A stretch of DNA of 15,491 nt from an uncultured beta proteobacterium (GTDB taxonomy: Bacteria; Pseudomonadota; Gammaproteobacteria; Burkholderiales; Burkholderiaceae_B). Where the stretch lies: contig CAIYWO010000191.1 of NCBI GenBank assembly GCA_903929925.1, positions 1-15,491 of the forward strand. Direction: 5' to 3'. The notes beneath the pieces are model-generated. The model did no database searches, was not told the DNA's origin, and saw only the letters and a list, made by a program, of their open reading frames with translations. The position numbers were made by a program, and so were the translations under genes. Positions 1 to 6,123 of the stretch are shown in pieces. The first letter of the stretch is position 1, and the number at the start of each line of letters is the position of its first letter.

Positions 1-1527
1 GGCTAACGCACCGGCCGCAACAAGCCCCGAGATCACGTAAGGCAAACCGCCAATCTCTGGGGCCGCAAGCACAACCACATCGGCACCTAGCTGCACCTCT
101 GCAAGCTGCACAATCCCATCTTGGTTCAAATCTACGATGCTAATTAATGAGCGATCGACGGCAGACCACGCGTTCACCCAGGCTGGGAGCTGTGCAAAGG
201 GAATACCGACTAAGTCGGAATAGATTTCAAACTTAATCAAAATAGCTAAAGCGGGTGCGGTCATGTAAAGCAAGAGGATGAATAGCAGCGACCAAAACAC
301 TGACTTTCGCGCCTCACTCACCGAAGGAGTCGTCAGAGATCGCATCAATATATGCGGCAGCCCGGCTGTTCCCAGCATCAAGCACAGCACAATTGCTAAA
401 AAGTTATTACGTGCCGCATCGGAGTTCGCAGGATTTTTACTAGCAAACGGGTCGGCGTGCGGTATGGGTGGCGATGCGCGGACACTATAGTCATCGCGGG
501 ACTTAGTCCAGACAGTCCGTGCGGTCTCGATCGATTCAGGGTAGCTCGCATACTCGCGCTCAAGCGAGCGTATTTCAGCCATTGGCGCATCATTCGCTCG
601 GGCGCGCAGCAAACGCCATTGCAGCTGCTGCTTCTCTTCCTCAAACGAAGAGGGCAAGGAATCTATGCGGGTTTGCATCGCCTCCGCACGGATTTTCCAA
701 AGCGCTCTGACCTGCCTCTCTGCCTCGTCGTGGGTGAGTTCGCGCTCACGTTCGGTCACTTGCTGTAAGACCGCACTTGCGGCCACTTGTGGTATCGGTT
801 CACCCGTCTGCTTGACTGCAAGCCACACAACAGGAACCAAGTAGGCAAGCACCAAAATGATGTACTGACCAACCTGCGTCCAGGTCACAGCGCGCATGCC
901 ACCTAAAAACGAGCAGACAAGTACGCCTCCTAGCCCAATGAAAATACCGAGCTCGAAAGAAATTCCAGTCATCCGCGTGGTGATGATGCCAACGCCATAA
1001 ATCTGCGCGACCAAATAAATGAAAGAACACAAGACCGCACACAACACACCGATTAGGCGTGTGAGATTGCCCTCGTAACGCGCAGCAAGAAAATCTGGGA
1101 TGGTGTACCCACCGAACTTGCGCAAATAGGGCGCGAGAAACAGCGCTACCAGCACATAGCCCCCGGTCCAGCCCAAGATATAGGCCAAGCCGTTGTAGCC
1201 TGTTAGATAAAGCGTTCCGGCTATTCCAATAAAAGACGCTACCGACATCCAGTCAGCGGCAGTCGCCATACCGTTATAGAGCGCAGGTACGCGTCGTCCG
1301 GCCACGTAGTACTCGACCGGATCGGACGTTCTGCACATGATGCCAATGCCGGCATAGAGCGCCACGGTCGACAACAAGAACACGTAGCCTATCCACTGCC
1401 GTGCAAGACCAAAGACCTCAAGGGCAGCAAGCAGCGCGACGAGTGAGACAAAACCTAACGTGTAGGCTGCATAACCACGAAACAGTTGTGCCGCTTGCGT
1501 GCGAGGTCGCTGGGCGCTCAGGCGCAT
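1..1527 (-). CDS. Sodium:solute symporter large subunit, VC_2705 type (partial, C-terminus off window)
   Basis: Reading the minus strand from the ATG at 1527 gives 509 codons open to the window edge, so the C-terminus is missing. The protein is a multi-pass membrane protein with hydrophobic segments at about residues 18-40, 47-64, 93-110, 115-133, 155-180, 192-210, 220-238, 376-396 and 410-431. The segment G-x-T-I-P-D-F-L-A-x-R-Y at 140-151 and the A-A-D-W-M-S motif at 90-95 are typical of the sodium:solute symporter family (SSSF, acetate/ActP-like branch). A hydrophilic, charged insert (about 240-375) followed by more membrane segments fits the VC_2705 subfamily (TIGR03648). Residues 466-477 form an EF-hand-like loop. 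It is coupled to the upstream DUF4212 gene by a TAATG overlap. It presumably imports an organic acid with Na+; the substrate cannot be told from sequence. Confidence 0.9.
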   Translation of the reverse strand, partial: MRLSAQRPRTQAAQLFRGYAAYTLGFVSLVALLAALEVFGLARQWIGYVFLLSTVALYAGIGIMCRTSDPVEYYVAGRRVPALYNGMATAADWMSVASFIGIAGTLYLTGYNGLAYILGWTGGYVLVALFLAPYLRKFGGYTIPDFLAARYEGNLTRLIGVLCAVLCSFIYLVAQIYGVGIITTRMTGISFELGIFIGLGGVLVCSFLGGMRAVTWTQVGQYIILVLAYLVPVVWLAVKQTGEPIPQVAASAVLQQVTERERELTHDEAERQVRALWKIRAEAMQTRIDSLPSSFEEEKQQLQWRLLRARANDAPMAEIRSLEREYASYPESIETARTVWTKSRDDYSVRASPPIPHADPFASKNPANSDAARNNFLAIVLCLMLGTAGLPHILMRSLTTPSVSEARKSVFWSLLFILLLYMTAPALAILIKFEIYSDLVGIPFAQLPAWVNAWSAVDRSLISIVDLNQDGIVQLAEVQLGADVVVLAAPEIGGLPYVISGLVAAGALA

Positions 1528-1811
1528 TAGCCCTCCTTCTCTCTGCGAAGACGCTCGCGCCGATCCATGCGATCCATGCCCCAGGCATATAGACCGATGA
1601 TCAATAAAAAGCAGAACTGCGCGCCAAAAGCCGCCATCCAAAAAGGGAAGGGCCAGTCAAACATGAAGAAGCCAGTCAGCGCGCGTGCGAAATACGCTGG
1701 AACGAAGCTCACAAGCAACCACACACACACCAGACACAGGATGAGTATCAGGTTGCTGCGCCAATAGTTAATGGCTCGATCGCGCGCTTTGGGTGTCACA
1801 TTGGAAGTCAT
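1527..1811 (-). CDS. DUF4212 small subunit of sodium:solute symporter
   Basis: A 94-residue protein with two strong hydrophobic helices (about residues 19-40 and 54-78), a short basic N-terminus and a highly charged C-terminal tail (M-D-R-M-D-R-R-E-R-L-R-R-E-K-E). This length and layout, the W-P-F-P-F-W stretch at 53-58 and the position directly before a VC_2705-type symporter identify it as the DUF4212/TIGR03647 small subunit. In this family it always accompanies the large symporter subunit and is thought to form part of the transporter. The TAA stop shares its last A with the ATG of the next gene, so translation is probably coupled. I chose the ATG at 1811; no strong ribosome binding site is visible before it. 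Probable cytoplasmic-membrane location. Confidence 0.88.
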   Translation of the reverse strand: MTSNVTPKARDRAINYWRSNLILILCLVCVWLLVSFVPAYFARALTGFFMFDWPFPFWMAAFGAQFCFLLIIGLYAWGMDRMDRRERLRREKEG

Positions 1812-2057
1812 GATTGTCAGAGGATACTCGAGCCTTGCGCGTAAGCGACAACGGCCGACACCTGAGTGCCAGCCGTTGTGCTTTTCTTTTGTTTTGATAC
1901 TACGAGCCTGCGAATGCAGAGCATTGTCCCCTCACCTGCATGCAAAGGATTCTGCACGACAGTGGAGCCTCTCGCATCAGGGTATGCCCTAGTTTTGCAC
2001 CAAATAAGGGGGTTTTTTGTTGAATTTGCGACATTCATGCATCGATCAGGGCTGAAT

Positions 2058-2070
2058 TGCTAGACTAGCA
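2058..2070. other. Palindrome TGCTAG-A-CTAGCA upstream of DUF1841 gene
   Basis: A perfect 6-bp inverted repeat around one base, lying 30-42 bp before the ATG of the DUF1841 gene, in the 289-bp gap (1812-2100) between divergent genes. It contains TAGACT, a weak -10-like hexamer, but I see no matching -35 at 16-18 bp. It could be an operator or chance. Otherwise the gap shows only an AT-rich patch around 2000-2035 and no gene or terminator that I can support. Confidence 0.35.
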
Positions 2071-2100
2071 CCCAACCCCGCGTTTTCTCAGGCAGCAATT

Positions 2101-2529
2101 ATGTTTAACCCCTCCCGCGATCAAGTTCGCCAATTTTTTATCGACACCTGGCACAAACACAAAACGCAACAAATCCTCAGCCCGCTAGAAGCGATTGCGC
2201 TGGACTGGATTGAGCAACACCCCGAATACCACAATGCGTTAGAACAGCCAGACTCGATGACGCGCGAATTTAACGTTGAAGAGGGAAAAACTAATCCATT
2301 CTTACACCTCTCTATGCACCTAGCGATCGCAGAACAACTGTCGATTGATCACCCAAGAGGCATTCGCGATGCTTTTGACAAGCTTGCCTCGCGAACGAAC
2401 CAACACGAGGCTGTCCATGAAATCATGGAATGCCTAGGTACGGTCGTGTGGGAATCTCAGAGGTTAGGCAAAGCCTTGGATAGCGATGCCTATATTGAAC
2501 TGATTCGTCAGCGTGTCAGTCGTGACTAA
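2101..2529 (+). CDS. DUF1841 family protein
   Basis: A 142-residue soluble protein starting M-F-N-P-S-R-D-Q-V-R and carrying the family's conserved blocks: L-S-P-L-E at 47-51, N-P-F-L-H-L-S-M-H-L-A-I at about 65-76, and H-E-x-x-H-E-I-M-E-C-L at about 102-112. These match DUF1841 (PF08897), a family of unknown function found mainly in beta- and gammaproteobacteria. No signal peptide or membrane segment is seen. The repeated His/Glu positions in the two conserved helices could in principle bind a metal, but that is inference. It is convergent with a cytochrome c gene 18 bp away, and its last codons lie inside a perfect hairpin at 2514-2538. The family name is secure; the function is unknown. 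Confidence 0.85.
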   Translation: MFNPSRDQVRQFFIDTWHKHKTQQILSPLEAIALDWIEQHPEYHNALEQPDSMTREFNVEEGKTNPFLHLSMHLAIAEQLSIDHPRGIRDAFDKLASRTNQHEAVHEIMECLGTVVWESQRLGKALDSDAYIELIRQRVSRD

Positions 2530-2538
2530 CGACTGACA
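2514..2538. terminator. Hairpin between convergent DUF1841 and cytochrome c genes
   Basis: A perfect 10-bp inverted repeat (TGTCAGTCGT / ACGACTGACA) with a 5-nt loop that contains part of the DUF1841 stop codon. It sits between two converging genes, so it is placed to act as a shared bidirectional transcription end or 3'-end protecting stem. Neither strand shows a following U-tract, so it is not a canonical intrinsic terminator. Confidence 0.5.
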
Positions 2539-2547
2539 ACCGAACGA

Positions 2548-2910
2548 TTAGCGACGAACAGCCAACGGGCTGGGCTGTGCAGCCAACCAAGCTGATACGT
2601 TCTCAACATCCTGTTTGGACAATTGCTTCGCAAAAGCACCCATGATGGCGTTTTTGCGAACGTTTGCTGTTGCAGGAGCGCCGGACGCGCCGCGCTGGTA
2701 GGAGCGCAAAGCTTGAGACAAATAGTCAGCGTGTTGACCAGCCAAGATAGGATAGGAGGGGTCAACAGACTTGACACCATCTGCACCATGGCAGGAGGCG
2801 CAATTGAGTTTTTCCCAGACGGCCTTACCAGCCGCCAAATCAGCAGCCTGGCTCGTTGCCATCGCGCCAAACAGTACAACTGAACCAAGGGCGAGCGTAG
2901 TGAGTTTCAT
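2548..2910 (-). CDS. Secreted monohaem cytochrome c (second of pair)
   Basis: A 120-residue protein with a Sec signal peptide (M-K-L then a hydrophobic core, likely cut after S-Q-A-A near residue 22), so it acts in the periplasm. The single haem-binding motif is C37-A-S-C40-H41, and M90 in the A-I-M-G-A-F segment is the likely sixth axial ligand. The Y-P-x-L-A-G-Q-H-A-D-Y-L-x-Q-A-L block at about 53-68 is typical of class I cytochromes of the c4/c553 type. It lies 12 bp downstream of a second cytochrome c gene and is probably co-transcribed with it; a G-rich stretch before the ATG can serve as ribosome binding site. It is probably a soluble electron carrier to a terminal oxidase or dehydrogenase; the partner is not encoded here. 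Confidence 0.9.
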   Translation of the reverse strand: MKLTTLALGSVVLFGAMATSQAADLAAGKAVWEKLNCASCHGADGVKSVDPSYPILAGQHADYLSQALRSYQRGASGAPATANVRKNAIMGAFAKQLSKQDVENVSAWLAAQPSPLAVRR

Positions 2911-2922
2911 GTGAGCCCCCGA

Positions 2923-3261
2923 TTATTTGAGCGAAGTGTAATAAGCAGCAATGTCGGCGATGTCTTGTGCCGACAAGCTTTTAGCGATGGCATCCATCGT
3001 GGGGTGCGTGCGCTCGCCGGAAGCATAGGCGCGCAATGCCACCTGAAGGTACTTTTCGTTTTGCCCAGCGATTTTGGGTACCGAGTACACCTCTGGGAAG
3101 CTTGCCTTGTAACCAGGGATACTATGACACCCAATACACATGGAGACTTTGGCCTTGGCAGCTTCAACGTTGCCTTTTGGCTCGTCGGCTGCCGACGCAG
3201 GGAGGGCAAGCAAACAGGTCGCGGCAACTGCCGCTGTGGCGATAGTGTTCGAAAACTTCAT
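2923..3261 (-). CDS. Secreted monohaem cytochrome c (first of pair)
   Basis: A 112-residue protein with a clear signal peptide (hydrophobic core at about 8-20, cut near A-S-A-A at 22-25). It carries one haem site, C42-I-G-C45-H46, and M89 in H-P-T-M is the likely axial ligand. The K-I-A-G-Q-N-E-K-Y-L-x-x-A-L-R-A-Y block at 63-79 parallels the same region of its downstream neighbour, so the two are probably an old duplication resembling the two halves of a dihaem cytochrome c4 kept as separate chains. It is the promoter-proximal gene of the pair. The 137-bp gap to the divergent MoxR gene should hold its promoter, but I cannot name clear -35/-10 boxes. Confidence 0.9.
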   Translation of the reverse strand: MKFSNTIATAAVAATCLLALPASAADEPKGNVEAAKAKVSMCIGCHSIPGYKASFPEVYSVPKIAGQNEKYLQVALRAYASGERTHPTMDAIAKSLSAQDIADIAAYYTSLK

Positions 3262-3291
3262 ATTGGACTCTTGGTCTGGCAGGGAAATGAC

Positions 3292-3308
3292 CCGGGAACG
3301 AATCCCGG
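3292..3308. repeat. Short inverted repeat in divergent intergenic region
   Basis: CCGGGA-ACGAA-TCCCGG, a perfect 6-bp inverted repeat with a 5-nt spacer, 30-47 bp upstream of the first cytochrome gene. It could be an operator or a 5'-UTR hairpin of the cytochrome transcript. The rest of 3262-3398 shows no other structure that I can support. Confidence 0.35.
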
Positions 3309-3398
3309 CCGCAAAACGTGAGGATTGTACGATAATTGGTGAAACTGCACTTTAAATTCCCGCAAAATCACCTCAGACTCTTAACATTTTAGCCACCG

Positions 3399-4289
3399 AT
3401 GACCAACGCTCACCCCGCCTCAGACCCCACTACCCGCTTTGACGGCACAGCCCGCTACGTCGCCACCGATGACCTGAAACTAGCGGTGAACGCTGCGCTG
3501 ACCCTGCAGCGCCCTCTTCTGATCAAGGGCGAGCCGGGCACCGGCAAAACGATGCTCGCTGAGGAAGTCGCCAGCGCTCTAGGCCGGCCACTGCTTCAAT
3601 GGCACATCAAATCCACGACGAAAGCCCACCAAGGCTTATATGAATATGATGCCGTTTCGCGCCTGCGTGACTCTCAACTTGGGGATGAAAAGGTCAAGGA
3701 TATTAAGAACTACATCATGCAAGGTGTGTTGTGGCAAGCATTCGACTCGCCCGAACCCGTTGTATTGCTGATCGACGAAATAGATAAAGCCGATATCGAG
3801 TTTCCAAATGACTTGCTGCGCGAACTTGATCAAATGGAGTTTCATGTTTACGAGACGCGTACAACAATCAAGGCTCGGCACCGTCCACTCGTCATCATCA
3901 CCTCGAACAACGAAAAAGATTTGCCTGACGCCTTCTTGCGTCGCTGCTTCTTCCATTACATCCGCTTCCCCGATCGCGACACACTGCGCAGCATCGTTGA
4001 TGTGCACTTCCCGAGCCTTCACGCTGAAGTATTACGCGCAGCGCTTGATACATTCTTTGCCTTGCGCGAAGCGCCTGGCCTGAAGAAAAAACCCTCGACA
4101 TCCGAGTTTCTCGACTGGTTGCGCCTGTTGATTGCAGAAGATGTCACCGCAGCCGAAATCGATGCGCATGCTGCAACATCGATTCCTATGCTTGCTGGTG
4201 CCCTACTCAAAAATGAACAAGACCTTCAACTGCTCGAGCGTCTAGCAGCTGTGACACGTAACAGCACACGTCGCCCAACGGGGTCTTAA
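3399..4289 (+). CDS. MoxR-type AAA+ ATPase
   Basis: A 296-residue AAA+ ATPase. Walker A is G44-E-P-G-T-G-K-T51; Walker B is L-L-I-D-E at 123-127; sensor 1 is in S-N-N at 169-171; and R181-R182 in F-L-R-R-C-F-F are the likely arginine-finger/sensor region. The insert between Walker A and B and the C-terminal lid fit the MoxR family (AAA_5/CbbQ/NorQ-like). Such ATPases work as hexamers with a VWA-domain partner to insert metals or cofactors, or to activate an enzyme complex. Here the VWA partner is two genes downstream. The gene is followed after only 2 bp by the GNAT gene, so the three genes form one unit. The start is the first ATG after the divergent gap; the ribosome binding site is weak. 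The client is not identifiable from the window. Confidence 0.92.
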   Translation: MTNAHPASDPTTRFDGTARYVATDDLKLAVNAALTLQRPLLIKGEPGTGKTMLAEEVASALGRPLLQWHIKSTTKAHQGLYEYDAVSRLRDSQLGDEKVKDIKNYIMQGVLWQAFDSPEPVVLLIDEIDKADIEFPNDLLRELDQMEFHVYETRTTIKARHRPLVIITSNNEKDLPDAFLRRCFFHYIRFPDRDTLRSIVDVHFPSLHAEVLRAALDTFFALREAPGLKKKPSTSEFLDWLRLLIAEDVTAAEIDAHAATSIPMLAGALLKNEQDLQLLERLAAVTRNSTRRPTGS

Positions 4290-4291
4290 GC

Positions 4292-4909
4292 ATGGCGACT
4301 TCCCAAACCTTTCGGGTGGCGCCTGCGCCTTGCACACTGCGTGGACATGGCCTGCGGCTCGAGCCACTTGGCCAGCAACATCTTGACGGCCTGAAGATCG
4401 CCGCTCGCGATGGCGAACTCTGGACGCTACGCGTCACGTCAGTCCCCGAGCCCGATCAGACTGCAACCTACATTGACACCGCTTTAAAAGGCTGGGCTGA
4501 AGGCCACAGGCTCGCGTTCGCAGTCATTGATGAGGCAACCGAAACCGTGATCGGCTGCACCAGTTACCACGACATCGTGCCCGCTGTTGCGCGCCTCGAG
4601 ATCGGCTTCACCTGGTATGCCAAAAGTCGTCAGCGTACGTACGTCAACACGGCATGCAAACTCATGCTGATGACACACGCCTTTGACACCTTGGGTGCGG
4701 CGCTCGTTGGCTGGCGTACTGATAACTTCAACTATGCCTCAAGACGCGCCATCGAAAGACTCGGCGCCAAGCTTGACGGAGTCTTACGCCACCATGCCTT
4801 GCGACGCGATGGCACTATACGAGACACCGTTATGTACAGCGTTACCGCGGGCGAATGGCCCGAAGTACGCGATCACCTGACCTACCAACTTAAACGCCAT
4901 GCTGGTTGA
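4292..4909 (+). CDS. GNAT-family N-acetyltransferase, RimJ/RimL-like
   Basis: A 205-residue protein of the GNAT fold. The N-terminal L-R-G-H-G-L-R-L-E-P-L strand (16-26), the V-I-G-C-T-S-Y strand (86-92), the E-I-G-F-T-W-Y motif (103-109), the acetyl-CoA loop region around R-Q-R-T-Y-V-N-T-A-C-K-L (113-124) and the N-x-x-S-R-R-A-I-E-R-L-G-A helix (147-159) match the RimJ/RimL-like branch (Acetyltransf_3). In this branch the loop often reads as T-x-V-N-T-E-A-K; here the Glu is lost and Cys122 follows Ala. It probably transfers acetyl from acetyl-CoA to a protein N-terminus or small amine. It begins 2 bp after the MoxR stop, and its last 11 bp overlap the VWA gene, so the acetyltransferase is translationally locked into the MoxR-VWA unit. 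Its substrate is unknown. Confidence 0.88.
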   Translation: MATSQTFRVAPAPCTLRGHGLRLEPLGQQHLDGLKIAARDGELWTLRVTSVPEPDQTATYIDTALKGWAEGHRLAFAVIDEATETVIGCTSYHDIVPAVARLEIGFTWYAKSRQRTYVNTACKLMLMTHAFDTLGAALVGWRTDNFNYASRRAIERLGAKLDGVLRHHALRRDGTIRDTVMYSVTAGEWPEVRDHLTYQLKRHAG

Positions 4910-6068
4910 TTTTTTTTATCATCTGCGCAGCCAGAAACTTCTGGTTTCGGTCAAAGAATATCTGACACTGCTCGAAGCATTGTCCAGCCCCATCATGCCG
5001 CCCACGCTCGAGGATTTTTATTTCCTCTCGCGCACCACGCTGATCAAAGACGAGACCTTATTCGATCGTTTCGACCGGGCATTTGCAACGTATTACCGCA
5101 GCCTCGAGCAGAAACTACCGCCGGGCAAAAAAATTCCTCTCGATTGGCTCATCAGCAAGCTTGAAAAAAATCTGACCCCAGAACAAAAAGCAAAGCTAGA
5201 GAAGCATGGCTGGGACAAGCTCATGGAGATGTTCAAGGAACGACTCGAAGAGCAAAAAGCCCGTCATGAGGGTGGTAACAAGTGGATCGGTACAGGAGGC
5301 ACCTCGCCGTTTGGCAATGGTGGCGTCAACCCTGAGGGCATTCGCGTGGGAGGCTCGGGGGGCGGACGCTCGGCCATCAAGGTATGGGACGAGCGTAATT
5401 TTCGCGACTATGACGACTCAATTGAGTTGGGTACGCGCAACTTCAAAGTTGCCCTGCGCCGTCTGCGACGTTTTGCCCGGGAAGGTTCGGACTTTGAACT
5501 AGATTTAGGCGACACCATCGCCAGCACCGCCCGCAATGCTGGCTATCTCGACATTAAGATGGTCCCCGAGCGTCACAACAACGTGAAAGTTCTGATGCTG
5601 CTCGACGTTGGTGGCAGCATGGATGATCACATCGCGCGTGTCGAAGAACTCTTTTCGGCGGCTAGTAGCGAGTTCCGTAACCTCGAGGTGTATTACTTTC
5701 ATAACTGTCCCTACGAGCACCTTTGGAAATCCAATCGACGCCGTCAGATGGAACGGTTTGAAACCTGGGATGTTCTGCGCAAGTTCAATGCAGACTGGCG
5801 TTTGATTTTCGTCGGAGACGCAACGATGAGCCCTTATGAGATTCTGCAGCCGGGAGGCTCCGTCGAGCACTACAACAAGGAACCTGGCGCGGAATGGCTT
5901 CAGCGCATGGTGAACGCATGGCCAAAGTCTGTTTGGCTAAATCCCGAACCCCAAGCCTCCTGGCAGTACCGCCAGTCCATCGCCCTGATTCGAAATATCG
6001 TGCAAGACAAGATGTTCCCAGTCACGGTTTCGGGTATCGAACAGGCGATGCGATTACTTTCGAAGTGA
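4899..6068 (+). CDS. VWA domain protein, CoxE-like partner of MoxR ATPase
   Basis: A 389-residue protein. The N-terminal half (about 1-125) is helical and charged. A Gly-rich linker (126-157) follows, then a conserved segment V-W-D-E-R-N-F-R-D-Y at 162-171, and a von Willebrand A fold from about 228. The MIDAS is D236-V-G-G-S240 (the usual D-x-S-x-S with Gly for the first Ser), and D307 in F-V-G-D is the later MIDAS acid. This matches CoxE-like VWA proteins (COG3552-related), which partner MoxR ATPases in carbon-monoxide dehydrogenase maturation and other systems. No signal peptide is seen, so it is probably cytoplasmic. The start ATG overlaps the end of the GNAT gene by 11 bp, implying coupled translation. 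No CO dehydrogenase genes are nearby, so the client is unknown. Confidence 0.88.
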   Translation: MLVDFFYHLRSQKLLVSVKEYLTLLEALSSPIMPPTLEDFYFLSRTTLIKDETLFDRFDRAFATYYRSLEQKLPPGKKIPLDWLISKLEKNLTPEQKAKLEKHGWDKLMEMFKERLEEQKARHEGGNKWIGTGGTSPFGNGGVNPEGIRVGGSGGGRSAIKVWDERNFRDYDDSIELGTRNFKVALRRLRRFAREGSDFELDLGDTIASTARNAGYLDIKMVPERHNNVKVLMLLDVGGSMDDHIARVEELFSAASSEFRNLEVYYFHNCPYEHLWKSNRRRQMERFETWDVLRKFNADWRLIFVGDATMSPYEILQPGGSVEHYNKEPGAEWLQRMVNAWPKSVWLNPEPQASWQYRQSIALIRNIVQDKMFPVTVSGIEQAMRLLSK

Positions 6069-6077
6069 ACCTATTGC

Positions 6078-6100
6078 GAACCGGACACTCCAACCGGTTC
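6078..6100. repeat. Inverted repeat between VWA and M16 peptidase genes
   Basis: GAACCGG and CCGGTTC, a perfect 7-bp inverted repeat with a 9-nt spacer, fills much of the 55-bp gap between the VWA gene and the peptidase gene. There is no U-tract, so it is not an obvious terminator. It could be a weak attenuator or operator, or an mRNA processing stem. Confidence 0.4.
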
Positions 6101-6123
6101 CAGTCCCTCTCAGGAAAGTCCGT

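Noticed and set aside
800..1042. Small minus-strand frame within the symporter
   Set aside because: It is a different frame of the symporter coding strand; the true frame runs unbroken from 1527 to base 1.
1840..1880. Sigma-54-like TGGCAC element upstream of the DUF4212 gene
   Set aside because: TGGCAC is present on the minus strand, but the GC of the -12 element is not at the required spacing.
3309..3398. Promoter for the MoxR gene around TTGTAC and TTTAAA
   Set aside because: The spacer would be 19-20 bp and both boxes are weak, so I do not call it.
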